Assembly (NCBI GenBank): GCA_026415325.1 | Contig: JAOAHH010000126.1 | Location: forward strand, 24,367 to 88,366 | Length of the DNA stretch: 64,000 nt | From: Thermodesulfobacteriota bacterium | Lineage (GTDB): Bacteria > Desulfobacterota > WTBG01 > CAIYCZ01 > CAIRTM01 | Reading direction: 5' to 3' | Part shown: in pieces, positions 36,177 to 44,935 of the stretch | Layout of the letters: each line of letters starts with the position of its first letter | Position numbering within the stretch: the stretch's first letter is position 1 | Notes under the pieces: model-generated | Database searches by the model: none | The model's input: only the letters and a program-made list of their open reading frames with translations | What the model was told of the DNA's origin: nothing | Translations under genes and position numbers: made by a program

Positions 36177-37928
36177 ATGGGACGCAAACCCAAAATCGAA
36201 CAAGTAAAGCAACTCATCGACATCGGTAAGGAAAAAGGTTTTCTCACCTATGATGAGGTCAACGATGTCTTGCCGCCGGACATGGTCTCGCCCGATCAGA
36301 TCGACGATCTGATGCTCATGTTCGGTGAGATGGATATCGAAATCGTCGACTCTGGTCAAAACGTTCGGTTGCAGCAGCATAAGGTTGTAAAAGCAACCCC
36401 TGAGGAAGAAGAGATCAGCGATGATAAAGACTTCTATGGAAAAATCAACGATCCTGTCCGGATGTATCTAAAAGAAATGGGGGCCGTGTCGCTCCTTTCC
36501 CGTGATGAAGAAGTTGAAATTGCAAAACGCATTGAGGAAGGTGAGCGTGAAGTCCGCGAGGTCATCTTCAATTCTCCTTTGATGATTCGCGAAACACTCA
36601 ACATTGCCGAACACCTAAAAAAGGGAACAAAATCGATCCGCGATGTCCTTGCAGATCTTGACGACGATGACAATGAAATTGATGAGGAAAACTACACCGC
36701 GGCATTTTTTGAGCGGGTGGAAAAAATAAAAAAACTATATCAGGACATCGAACGGACAAAACAGTTTCTTACAACAAAAAAGGACATCGGTGAGGCAAGA
36801 AGAAAAACCCTTCAGCAAAAAATCGATGGCAGCAAGGAAATGCTTTTTTCCTTGTTTAAGGAGCTAAATCTTAAGAAAAAATATCTCGAAAAAATCGTGG
36901 CGCAGCTGCGATCCTTTCTTGAAAAGTTAGATTCCCTAGAGCGGCTTTGCAAAAAGGCGACGCAGAAAACTGGCCTTGATCCTAAAGAAATCCGGCGCCT
37001 GATTCGACAATGCAAAGACGATAAAAACGAGCAACGCAAAATCAAACGAAAATACGGAATAACGTTTGAGGAGTTGTTGAATATTGAGAAAAACCTTCGT
37101 TTATATACGCGACAAATACATGACATCGAAATGGAATCAGGGCTTACCGTCGATGATCTTCGGTATGCAATTGAACGGATTGATCATGGAGAAAAGAAGG
37201 CAAAAATTGCCAAAGACGAGTTGGTGCGCTCCAATTTGCGGCTCGTGGTAAGTCTTGCTAAAAAATATACTAATCGTGGACTTCAGTTTCTTGATCTTAT
37301 TCAAGAGGGCAATATCGGTCTTATCAAAGCCGTTGAAAAATTTGAATATCAACGGGGGTACAAATTCAGCACCTATGCCACATGGTGGATCCGGCAGGCC
37401 ATCACGCGCGCTATTGCCGATCAGGCGCGCACCATCCGCATCCCGGTCCATATGATCGAAACGATCAATAAGCTCATCAGAACGTCTCGATATCTGGTAC
37501 AGGAAAAGGGCAGGGAGCCCTCACCTGAGGAGATCGCGGAAAAAATGGAATTGCCGCTTGAAAAGGTTCGCAAGGTTCTCAAAATTGCCAAAGAGCCTAT
37601 TTCCTTAGAAACCCCGATCGGAGAAGAGGAGGACAGCCATCTTGGCGATTTCATTGAGGACAAAAAAATAATCAATCCGCTGGATTCGGTAACCTATAAA
37701 AACTTGTCAGAGCAGACTCAAAGCGTTCTTGCAACACTTACCCCTCGTGAAGAAAAGGTCTTGCGGTTGCGTTTTGGAATTGGCGAAAAAGCCGATCATA
37801 CTCTTGAGGAAGTCGGAAGAGATTTTGATGTGACGCGTGAGCGCATTCGCCAGATTGAAGCAAAAGCGTTGCGCAAGCTAAGGCATCCGATCCGCAACAA
37901 AAAATTGAAGAGCTTTGTTGAATATTAA
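36177..37928 (+). CDS. rpoD: RNA polymerase primary sigma factor RpoD
   Basis: Housekeeping sigma-70, 583 residues. Region 1.1 is at the N-terminus ([20 protein letters not shown]). Region 1.2 reads [12 protein letters not shown] charged non-conserved insert spans about residues 150-300. Region 2 has [30 protein letters not shown] and [14 protein letters not shown]. Region 4 ends with [26 protein letters not shown] lies ahead of the ATG. It is third in rpsU-dnaG-rpoD and followed 22 bases on by a tRNA gene, probably in the same transcript. Confidence 0.97.
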   Translation: MGRKPKIEQVKQLIDIGKEKGFLTYDEVNDVLPPDMVSPDQIDDLMLMFGEMDIEIVDSGQNVRLQQHKVVKATPEEEEISDDKDFYGKINDPVRMYLKEMGAVSLLSRDEEVEIAKRIEEGEREVREVIFNSPLMIRETLNIAEHLKKGTKSIRDVLADLDDDDNEIDEENYTAAFFERVEKIKKLYQDIERTKQFLTTKKDIGEARRKTLQQKIDGSKEMLFSLFKELNLKKKYLEKIVAQLRSFLEKLDSLERLCKKATQKTGLDPKEIRRLIRQCKDDKNEQRKIKRKYGITFEELLNIEKNLRLYTRQIHDIEMESGLTVDDLRYAIERIDHGEKKAKIAKDELVRSNLRLVVSLAKKYTNRGLQFLDLIQEGNIGLIKAVEKFEYQRGYKFSTYATWWIRQAITRAIADQARTIRIPVHMIETINKLIRTSRYLVQEKGREPSPEEIAEKMELPLEKVRKVLKIAKEPISLETPIGEEEDSHLGDFIEDKKIINPLDSVTYKNLSEQTQSVLATLTPREEKVLRLRFGIGEKADHTLEEVGRDFDVTRERIRQIEAKALRKLRHPIRNKKLKSFVEY

Positions 37929-37950
37929 TGCACCACGTTTACCCGTGTGT

Positions 37951-38026
37951 GGGCTCATAGCTCAGCTGGTAGAGCCCCCGGCTCATAACCGGATGGTCCC
38001 AGGTTCGAATCCTGGTGAGCCCACCA
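37951..38026 (+). tRNA. tRNA with CAT anticodon (elongator Met, or Ile2)
   Basis: A full cloverleaf with the CCA end encoded. The acceptor arms GGGCTCA and TGAGCCC pair perfectly, the D arm is GCTC/GAGC, the anticodon loop is CTCATAA, and the T arm is CCAGG TTCGAAT CCTGG. A G-C first pair and no run of three G-C pairs at the anticodon stem base rule out the initiator. CAT may be methionine, or isoleucine if C34 is changed to lysidine. Sequence alone does not decide which. Confidence 0.93.
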
Positions 38027-38118
38027 TGTTTTTATTCCCGTGCAACTATCACTGACAAATATTATGGATTTGCATACCCCAGTTACATGTCACACCATCT
38101 ATACAACGGCCAGCATGC

Positions 38119-38150
38119 AATGCACCCTTTTATGGGGTGCATTTTTTTTT
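38119..38150 (+). terminator. Rho-independent terminator after rpoD and tRNA
   Basis: AATGCACCC and GGGTGCATT form a 9-bp stem around a 7-base loop, followed by nine T. It ends the rpsU-dnaG-rpoD-tRNA transcript, 35 bases before the next gene. Confidence 0.85.
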
Positions 38151-38184
38151 GTATTACTATATCCTAACTACAAAGGAGCCAACG

Positions 38185-38922
38185 TTGAAACAACAACTCG
38201 AATTACTCTGCCGTATTCAAACCATTGACACAAACATTTTCCGTTCAGAAGAACTCAAAAGAAAATACGCCGCTGAGCTGCAGGCGTTAGAAGAAGAACT
38301 CAAACGAACCGAAGAGCTCTATCATGCCGAGCAAGAACGTCAAAAACAATCCGAAAAAGAATTGTTGCGTCGTGAACGGGAGCTTGCCGAAGCACGAGAC
38401 CTTAAGAAAAGAACAGAAGAAAAAATCATGGCGGTTAAAACCAATAAAGAATATCAGGCAGGCCTCCACGAGATTGAGATGATCAAACAGCAAATAAAGG
38501 AGAAGGAGGATGCAATCATAGATTCTATGGATGCCTGTGAAGCGGCAAAAGCAGCACTCCAAAAAGCAGCCGATGCCCTGGCTGCTGCCAAAGCGCAATG
38601 CAACGAAAAAAAGCATCGCCTTCAAAAAGAACTTGACGCCTATCTTGCTGAAATTGAACAGCAGAAAAAACAGCGCGAAGCGCTTGTTAAGGAGGTGGCC
38701 GTCGATCTTCTTGCCAATTATACGCGGTTGCTGAAGGTGAAAAACGGTCGTGCTCTTGCGCTTGCCGAAAACGAACAATGCACTGGATGTAGCATGAAAA
38801 TACCGCCGCAAATATATAACGAAGTGGTTCTCGGTGAGTCCATAAAAACCTGCCCTAACTGCAACCGAATTCTCTATGTAGCATATACATCCGATAATGA
38901 AGCCCAACGACAATCTGCTTAA
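38185..38922 (+). CDS. Coiled-coil protein with C4 zinc ribbon (DUF164 / FlgZ-like)
   Basis: A 245-residue protein. Residues 1-190 are a long heptad-rich coiled coil (E/K/A/L/Q). The C-terminus has two CxxC pairs, CTGCSMKIPPQIYNEV and CPNCNRILY, which make a zinc ribbon. Relatives include HP0958/FlgZ of Helicobacter and Chlamydia CT398, which bind RpoN, flagellar or secretion proteins and RNA. AAAGGAG six bases ahead fixes a TTG start at 38185; the frame runs upstream through the terminator, so the longer version is unlikely. It lies upstream of mutS. Confidence 0.85.
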   Translation: MKQQLELLCRIQTIDTNIFRSEELKRKYAAELQALEEELKRTEELYHAEQERQKQSEKELLRRERELAEARDLKKRTEEKIMAVKTNKEYQAGLHEIEMIKQQIKEKEDAIIDSMDACEAAKAALQKAADALAAAKAQCNEKKHRLQKELDAYLAEIEQQKKQREALVKEVAVDLLANYTRLLKVKNGRALALAENEQCTGCSMKIPPQIYNEVVLGESIKTCPNCNRILYVAYTSDNEAQRQSA

Positions 38923-38942
38923 GGTAAGAACGCGCACGCCGC

Positions 38943-38969
38943 ATGGTGCCAACTTTCAGTTGCGACCAT
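38943..38969 (+). repeat. Imperfect inverted repeat before mutS
   Basis: ATGGT GC CAACT TTC AGTTG CG ACCAT, ten paired bases with a 2x2 internal mismatch. There is no T run. Function unknown. It sits in the 117-base gap between the zinc-ribbon gene and mutS. Confidence 0.3.
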
Positions 38970-39039
38970 CTCTCAAGCACCGTGGCACATCTGTGTTCTG
39001 CGCTCATCCGGCTGGCCATAAGTAGAAAAGGTAACAACT

Positions 39040-41709
39040 ATGTCGCTGACACCGATGCTGCAACAGTACCAAGCGCTGCGCGCAAGGCTTCCGAAAGATA
39101 CCATCCTTTTTTTTCGGCTCGGCGATTTTTATGAAATGTTTTTTGAAGATGCCCGTCAGGCGGCTACATTCCTTGATATTACCCTGACAAGTCGGGACGG
39201 TGGGGCTGCCGGAAAGGTACCGATGTGTGGTGTGCCGTATCATGCCGCTCAAGGATATATTAACCGCCTGACACGGAACGGATTCAAGGTTGCCATTTGT
39301 GAGCAAGTTGAAAACCCAAAGTTCGCAAAAGGGATCGTAAAACGAGAAATCGTCCGCATCATCACCCCCGCCACCAACCTCGAGGACGATAGCACGAATA
39401 CCCGCTTCAACTATATCGCAAGCATTGCTCCCGGGAAAAAAAACGTTGGTTTTGCCTATCTGGATCTGGGGACAGGCGACTTTTCGGTTGGCGAATACTC
39501 ATGCATGCAAGAACTTGAAGATGAGCTAGCTCGGCTCCAACCCCAAGAATGCGTAGTGCCTGTATCGTTTGACACAAACATATGCAAAGGATTTTTCTCC
39601 GAAGCACGACCGGTGATTACAGAGTATGAAGCATGGGTATTTGACCCTCAAGAAGCACAGCGCCTCATTTGTGAACAATACGGCATTGTATCACTCGCAA
39701 GTTTCGGTATTGCCGACCTTCGCCAAGCAACAGCTGCCGCCGGTGCGATTTTGTACTATCTCAGAGAAAATCTTTTTTCTTCGCTCTCTCATCTCAAGCC
39801 ACCAATTCCGATCCAGCACAACCGTTTCATGATGCTTGATAAAAGCACTCTGTACAACCTCGAAATCGTTCGCCCATCGAGCAATAACGATGCACATCCG
39901 ACGCTCTACACCCTCCTCAATAGAACCCTAACGCCCATGGGGGAGCGTCTCCTTTTTCATTGGCTTACCCGTCCTCTGCTTGACCCCGAGACGATTCGAG
40001 AACGATTAAATGCTGTTGCGGAGTTAAAAGACAACCGACAGCTCAGGTCAACCCTATGCGGGCATCTTACCAGGATCAAAGACCTTGAAAAAATTATAGC
40101 CCGGATAAATTGCGGCACCCCTTCTGCACGGGATATGGTTGCGCTTGGATCATCGCTTGCTGCCATCCCTGACCTTAAAACAGCGATTACCGCATCACGA
40201 AGTCACCTGCTACGGGTACAGGCAGAACGGCTCATTCCCCTTCCTGATATTACAGCAATTATCGAACAAGCGTTCGTGCCCATACCCCCTCCAAGTATCA
40301 AAGAGGGGGGGTTCATCCGCGAGGGGTTCAACAGCGAACTGGATGAACTGAGGAACATAGCTACGCATGCCAAAGATTTTATTGCTGATCTGCAGCGCAG
40401 AGAAATCGAGGCGACCGGTATTAAATCACTGAAAATAAGGTATAATAAAGTGTTCGGGTATTACATCGACGTCACCCGCCCCAATCTTTCCCAAGTTCCC
40501 GAACGCTACATTCGCAAGCAAACTCTGGTCAATTCCGAACGTTTCATCATCCCCGAACTCAGAGAATACGAAGAAAAAATACGCGGAGCAGAAGCTCGTG
40601 CGTTGGAACTCGAGTTAGAAATCTTCGAAACCATCCGCTCGCACGTGCTCTCGCGCGTTGCCGATATTCAACAAACTGCCGCTGCAATTGCGATACTTGA
40701 CGTACTTGTCTCCTTTGCCACTGTCGCCCACGAACATCACTACGTGCAGCCGGAGGTGAACGAAAGCTCGACTATTTATATCGCCGGGGGACGCCATCCG
40801 GTCATCGAAACAACACTCAATGGTGAGCCGTTTGTTGATAATGACGTGCACCTTGATCAAGACGAGCATCAACTGCTGATCATTACGGGCCCGAATATGG
40901 CAGGTAAGTCGACCTATATACGGCAGGTTGCCCTCATCGTCCTCATGGCCCAAGTAGGGTCGTTTGTTCCTGCCCGCGTTGCAAAAATCGGTGTCGTTGA
41001 CCGTGTTTTTTCTCGTATTGGTGCATCGGATAATCTTGCGCAGGGGCACAGTACATTTATGGTCGAAATGATCGAAACCGCTTACATTATCCACAATGCA
41101 ACATCAAAAAGCCTGCTGGTGTTCGATGAGATCGGAAGAGGCACTTCCACATTCGACGGTGTGAGTATTGCCTGGGCAGTATGCGAATATTTGACTGAAA
41201 AAACACTGCGGCCTAAAACCCTGTTTGCGACCCACTATCATGAACTCACTGAGCTTGCGGATCACCGTCGCGGCATAAAAAACTACAATGTTACGGTTAA
41301 AGAAATTCAAGACGGAATCCTCTTTTTAAGAAAAGTTGTTCCGGGCGGTGCCGACCGAAGCTATGGCATTCATGTCGGTAAACTTGCTGGTCTTCCCGAT
41401 GACATTATCCGTCGTGCAAGCGAAATCCTACTGTGTCTCGAGGAAGAAAGAATTTCTGAAGAATCAATAGCTGCTATCTTGAGAAAAAAACGAGGGGTCG
41501 GCTCAGTCTACGACCTTCCGCTGTTTAAACCCTTGAAAGGAGAGCCGGTGCATACAGAACATACGGCTGCAGAACATCCGGTTTTACAAGAGTTGCGCAC
41601 CATCGATCCGACCCGACTGACACCTATCGAAGCAATTGTAAAGATCGCTGAATGGAAAAAAAATCTTAACAGAAACGATGCTGGAAACTTTGCAACAGGT
41701 GGGAATTAA
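39040..41709 (+). CDS. mutS: DNA mismatch repair protein MutS
   Basis: Mismatch-recognition ATPase, 889 residues. The mismatch-binding Phe-x-Glu is in GDFYEMF near residue 29. Connector, lever and clamp domains follow, then Walker A GPNMAGKSTYIRQ near residue 620, VFSRIGASDNLAQGHSTFMVEM, Walker B LLVFDEIGRGTSTFDG and the HYHELTEL segment. The C-terminal dimerisation tail is present. It ends four bases before a convergent gene. Confidence 0.96.
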   Translation: MSLTPMLQQYQALRARLPKDTILFFRLGDFYEMFFEDARQAATFLDITLTSRDGGAAGKVPMCGVPYHAAQGYINRLTRNGFKVAICEQVENPKFAKGIVKREIVRIITPATNLEDDSTNTRFNYIASIAPGKKNVGFAYLDLGTGDFSVGEYSCMQELEDELARLQPQECVVPVSFDTNICKGFFSEARPVITEYEAWVFDPQEAQRLICEQYGIVSLASFGIADLRQATAAAGAILYYLRENLFSSLSHLKPPIPIQHNRFMMLDKSTLYNLEIVRPSSNNDAHPTLYTLLNRTLTPMGERLLFHWLTRPLLDPETIRERLNAVAELKDNRQLRSTLCGHLTRIKDLEKIIARINCGTPSARDMVALGSSLAAIPDLKTAITASRSHLLRVQAERLIPLPDITAIIEQAFVPIPPPSIKEGGFIREGFNSELDELRNIATHAKDFIADLQRREIEATGIKSLKIRYNKVFGYYIDVTRPNLSQVPERYIRKQTLVNSERFIIPELREYEEKIRGAEARALELELEIFETIRSHVLSRVADIQQTAAAIAILDVLVSFATVAHEHHYVQPEVNESSTIYIAGGRHPVIETTLNGEPFVDNDVHLDQDEHQLLIITGPNMAGKSTYIRQVALIVLMAQVGSFVPARVAKIGVVDRVFSRIGASDNLAQGHSTFMVEMIETAYIIHNATSKSLLVFDEIGRGTSTFDGVSIAWAVCEYLTEKTLRPKTLFATHYHELTELADHRRGIKNYNVTVKEIQDGILFLRKVVPGGADRSYGIHVGKLAGLPDDIIRRASEILLCLEEERISEESIAAILRKKRGVGSVYDLPLFKPLKGEPVHTEHTAAEHPVLQELRTIDPTRLTPIEAIVKIAEWKKNLNRNDAGNFATGGN

Positions 41710-41713
41710 TCAT

Positions 41714-42082
41714 TTATACAATAATATCAAGAATGCTGCCGAGCATGCTGTCACTCGTACGAATAACAGCAGCATTTGCCCGGTATCCGTACGAACCAAT
41801 CTTCATTGCAATATATTCTTGGACAATATCAACGTTTGAAAGCTGTCCCGACATGTCTGCATCAGGCAATCCTTCCTCTGTGCTCAATTCTATATATGTT
41901 GGTATGTATGGAGTAAAATCAGCTGTTCCTTGAATACCTGAAGGGGTTGACGATTCGATGACAGCTGTTTGTTTTTTGAACCCCTGCGTTGCACTGTTTG
42001 CAATATTATGCGCTGCAACCGCAAGCTTTGCTGCATTTGCATACATCCCGGAAACAGCGATATGAAAAATCGAAAGTGACAT
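41714..42082 (-). CDS. Flagellar basal-body rod-like protein
   Basis: A 122-residue protein with both end motifs of the rod/hook family: AVSGMYANAAKLAVAAHNIANSATQGFK at the N-terminus and LSNVDIVQEYIAMKIGSYGYRANAAVIRTSDSMLGSILDI at the C-terminus. Only about 40 residues lie between them, so it is about the size of FlgB/FlgC but without the FlgC core. No other flagellar structural gene is nearby. It may be a dispersed rod protein or a rod-related accessory protein. It forms a minus-strand pair with the gene upstream. Confidence 0.75.
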   Translation of the reverse strand: MSLSIFHIAVSGMYANAAKLAVAAHNIANSATQGFKKQTAVIESSTPSGIQGTADFTPYIPTYIELSTEEGLPDADMSGQLSNVDIVQEYIAMKIGSYGYRANAAVIRTSDSMLGSILDIIV

Positions 42083-42109
42083 TACACACCACTCTGCACA
42101 ACGCTCTTT

Positions 42110-42562
42110 TTATATATAATCACCCCGATTATATTTTATGATCTCGACAGAGGAACGAATCAAGACCTCATCCAACAATGGTCTTATATCATCAAACGGT
42201 GGTAAAGACTCTGCAAGAGCTTTGAGCTGACTGCTTTCACTCTCGATTTTTGCTATTAACGGGGAAATTTCCCTAAGCGTTACCTGCGGGTTGCCAAGTT
42301 TGTTGGCATAACTATCCATAATATCGAGTAATTTGATAACCCGTCCGATGACGTCCTCACGATCAATAGGAAAGGAGTCAATGGGAGAAAGTGGCTGAGG
42401 TCCTGATACAGCTTTTGTATGATTTTGCGATTCCGAAAGTTTTACATTGAGCGTATCGCTGAGCACAGCGTCAAATTTTTTCGCGCCTTGTTTTTTTGAT
42501 AGTTTTTGTGTATCAGGCGGAATTACATTTTTTGCAAGTTTTTGGGCATGTTCTATTTTCAT
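42110..42562 (-). CDS. Uncharacterised protein paired with rod-like gene
   Basis: A 150-residue soluble protein that I do not recognise. The N-terminal 60 residues are polar and lysine-rich, probably flexible, and the rest is helical, ending in EVLIRSSVEIIKYNRGDYI. The helical tail and position 27 bases ahead of a flagellar rod-like gene suggest a flagellar accessory, chaperone or anti-sigma-like protein. The sequence itself does not show FlgM or FlgN signatures that I can name. Confidence 0.65.
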   Translation of the reverse strand: MKIEHAQKLAKNVIPPDTQKLSKKQGAKKFDAVLSDTLNVKLSESQNHTKAVSGPQPLSPIDSFPIDREDVIGRVIKLLDIMDSYANKLGNPQVTLREISPLIAKIESESSQLKALAESLPPFDDIRPLLDEVLIRSSVEIIKYNRGDYI

Positions 42563-42628
42563 TAGAGCTACTCATCCAATAGAAAGAATTAATACAATTG
42601 GTTTTTATAAATATTATCGACAGTTTTA

Positions 42629-43339
42629 TTAAAAATATAAAGTTAAAAAATGCAGAAACCATGCCAAGCTTCTGGTTACCGCTTCCTGACGATGATAATC
42701 ACAGATAAAGGAATGGTCTGCACTGGGCAAAAATATAAGTTCTTTCGGATGGTTAACCCTTCCATAAATTTCTTTTGCATGTGCCGCCGGAACAATGGTA
42801 TCGTGTGTGCCATGGATGATTTGCACCCGTGAAAGTCTGCCAAGACATTCAGCAAAATGCCACCTCCGTGCGTCATAGAAAAAATCCTGCTTTAGCTTTC
42901 CAATTTCGTTCTCTGGAATACGTTGTGATATATCCAAAAGATCAAAAGGAGTTGCCCAGAGCGACAAACCTGCTACTGCATGACTTGCTGCATATAAAGC
43001 AGCCACATATCCGCCAAGCGAGCTCCCGAGCAGAAAAATTTCCCGATTGATATCGCCACGCCCTTTGAAAAAAGATATTACCGTTTCAAGCTCTTCCAGC
43101 CGGCGGGTCACCGTTGTTTCAGAAATATCTCCTGAACTTTCACCGCAACCACTAAAATCAAAACGGATCACCATTATATCTGCTGCGCTAAACTGTTCTG
43201 CAATGGTAATGAATTTGTTGCTGTCTTTTGAACTAAACAGCCCATGGCAGGTGACAACGCAGGCGCGCGGGTGGAGAGCTGTCTTATGTATTACCGCACA
43301 AATAGTACGATCGCAAAGCTTTACAAAATATTTTTCCAT
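42629..43339 (-). CDS. Alpha/beta hydrolase (serine esterase/lipase-like)
   Basis: A 236-residue cytoplasmic alpha/beta hydrolase. VVTCHGLFSSKDSNKF is the oxyanion-hole strand, GSSLGGYVAALYA has the nucleophile serine, GTHDTIVPA the acid and SADHSF the histidine. It resembles small serine aminopeptidase or BAAT-like esterases; the substrate is unknown. Starts: ATG 43339 with AAGGA 11 bases away, or TTG two codons earlier with better spacing. A longer frame to 43408 is less likely. It is upstream of the unknown and rod-like pair, 66 bases away. Confidence 0.8.
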   Translation of the reverse strand: MEKYFVKLCDRTICAVIHKTALHPRACVVTCHGLFSSKDSNKFITIAEQFSAADIMVIRFDFSGCGESSGDISETTVTRRLEELETVISFFKGRGDINREIFLLGSSLGGYVAALYAASHAVAGLSLWATPFDLLDISQRIPENEIGKLKQDFFYDARRWHFAECLGRLSRVQIIHGTHDTIVPAAHAKEIYGRVNHPKELIFLPSADHSFICDYHRQEAVTRSLAWFLHFLTLYF

Positions 43340-43469
43340 AAACAAAATTATCCTTGAAAAAAAGCCTACAAAAAAGTAAATCCGTTCCCTTTCATGGATG
43401 CCTATCAAACGCCATATTCAACTGTCAAATTCCTAACATTTTTTCTCGATGAAATAATCGCTACAACTA

Positions 43470-43496
43470 TTAACTATTGATTTTTCAATAGGTTAA
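43470..43496 (+). repeat. Inverted repeat upstream of response regulator
   Basis: TTAACTATTGA and TCAATAGGTTAA form an 11-bp palindrome with one bulged G around a TTTT loop, 57 bases before the response regulator start. It could be an operator for a dimeric regulator or part of the leader. Confidence 0.35.
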
Positions 43497-43553
43497 TCTG
43501 CTTGGTATATGTATTGCATTTACTAAAAGAGAAGTTCTGAGGAAACTATCAAG

Positions 43554-43916
43554 ATGAAAGCATTAATCGTAGACGATAACGAATGCATACGGCATCTCTA
43601 TAAACTGTACTTGCATGATATGAACTTCGATACCGATGAAGCACAAAACGGAAATGAGGCATTCGGCTTACTTAGCAATTGTGATTACGACCTGATCATC
43701 TCCGACGTTGAGATGCCTGATTTAAACGGTATTGAACTCTATAAACTGGTCAATATTCACAAACCATATCTGCTTGCAAAATTTATATTTGCAACAGGTG
43801 ATTGTCTCGGCGGATCTTATAGAAATTTTTTTAGCACCATAACTTGTCCGGTATTGACGAAACCGTTTTCTTTCAATGAACTGCAGCATACGATTACTGA
43901 GATTATAAAATGGTGA
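43554..43916 (+). CDS. Stand-alone CheY-like response regulator
   Basis: A 120-residue receiver domain and nothing else. Asp8 and Asp9 form the acidic pocket, Asp51 (IISDVEMP) is the phosphorylation site, Thr81 (FATGD) and Lys103 (LTKPF) complete the active site. There is no output domain, so it signals through protein contact like CheY or Spo0F. No histidine kinase is adjacent. The ribosome site is weak (GAGG, 13 bases away). A strong terminator follows. Confidence 0.9.
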   Translation: MKALIVDDNECIRHLYKLYLHDMNFDTDEAQNGNEAFGLLSNCDYDLIISDVEMPDLNGIELYKLVNIHKPYLLAKFIFATGDCLGGSYRNFFSTITCPVLTKPFSFNELQHTITEIIKW

Positions 43917-43932
43917 TTGTCAAATTTTTTAT

Positions 43933-43967
43933 AAAAAAGCCCGCAATTATTATTGCGGGCTTTTTTT
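43933..43967 (+). terminator. Bidirectional Rho-independent terminator
   Basis: GCCCGCAAT and ATTGCGGGC (43939-43960) form a perfect 9-bp stem with a TATT loop. Six A precede it and seven T follow it, so it can act on both strands, for the response regulator on plus and tRNA-Asn on minus. Confidence 0.88.
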
Positions 43968-43971
43968 ATGC

Positions 43972-44047
<76 letters not shown>

Positions 44048-44232
44048 ACATTGTTGTCAACCAGGCTATTATGAACTTTAATAAATATATAATAAAAAAT
44101 TGTTTCCTGTCAAATCGATTTTCCGTCCAACAATCATTACCTTTTACGGCACATTAAGGAACAGGCTGTTTCGGTTGACTATTATGACGTTTTATACTAT
44201 GGTAGGTAACTCAACTTCCATGGAGATGAACA

Positions 44233-44928
44233 ATGCATCTAGCAAAAAGCTCTCTCGTAACACTTCGGTGCATCATAGGGTTGTCTGCATTCTTATGTGT
44301 CGGCTGCCAACCGTCGTATTACCGGCTTACGATGGCGTACATACCGCAAAAAACCATTCCGGGGGCCGACGCCAATCTTCAGCGTTTTGTGATTGCGGTT
44401 GCCACTTTTAACGATCAGCGTTCGACCACTGACCGGTCAATGATCGGCAAACGAATAAAATCCGACGGATCGGAAATCAAAGCTTGTTCGCAACTCATGT
44501 TGCCTGGTCAGGCAGTTGCTGCGGTGATGCGGGATTTTTTCTATCGGCATGGTTATACTGTTTACGGAGGTATGCCCGATTGGGATCTTGATGTGCGCTC
44601 AATTGACAGCCGCTGGGGAACGCTTGTGGTCGGCGGAGATATTGAAGAACTCTCAGTTACTTGCACACATGATCTCCTCACCGTGCAGTATGACACTACG
44701 GTGCGCCTGCGTGTCGTCTTTGCTGATGCGCAACGAAAAAGTATCTTATATTCCAGAACTCTTGAAAGCAGCGCATCCTATAAACATGTTCGCTTTCAGC
44801 AAGAACGGATGGAACAGGAGCTCAACGCCGCTTTATCCACCGCTATTGAAAAGCTGTTTGAAGATGATAAGGTGTCACGCCTTATTGATGAACTCACCGC
44901 AGTACGATCCGAAAGTATCCGTCGGTAG
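44233..44928 (+). CDS. Uncharacterised lipoprotein
   Basis: A 231-residue exported lipoprotein. Residues 1-25 are a signal peptide ending in the lipobox FLCVGC. The mature part has an alternating beta pattern with WDLDVRSIDSRWGTLVVGGDIEEL and a C-terminal helix (ERMEQELNAALSTAIEKLF). The layout is similar to YajG/LPP20-like outer-membrane lipoproteins of unknown role, but I cannot assign a family. GGAG eight bases ahead supports the ATG. It is convergent with pabB with a gap of seven bases. Confidence 0.75.
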   Translation: MHLAKSSLVTLRCIIGLSAFLCVGCQPSYYRLTMAYIPQKTIPGADANLQRFVIAVATFNDQRSTTDRSMIGKRIKSDGSEIKACSQLMLPGQAVAAVMRDFFYRHGYTVYGGMPDWDLDVRSIDSRWGTLVVGGDIEELSVTCTHDLLTVQYDTTVRLRVVFADAQRKSILYSRTLESSASYKHVRFQQERMEQELNAALSTAIEKLFEDDKVSRLIDELTAVRSESIRR

Positions 44929-44935
44929 CCTCCAG

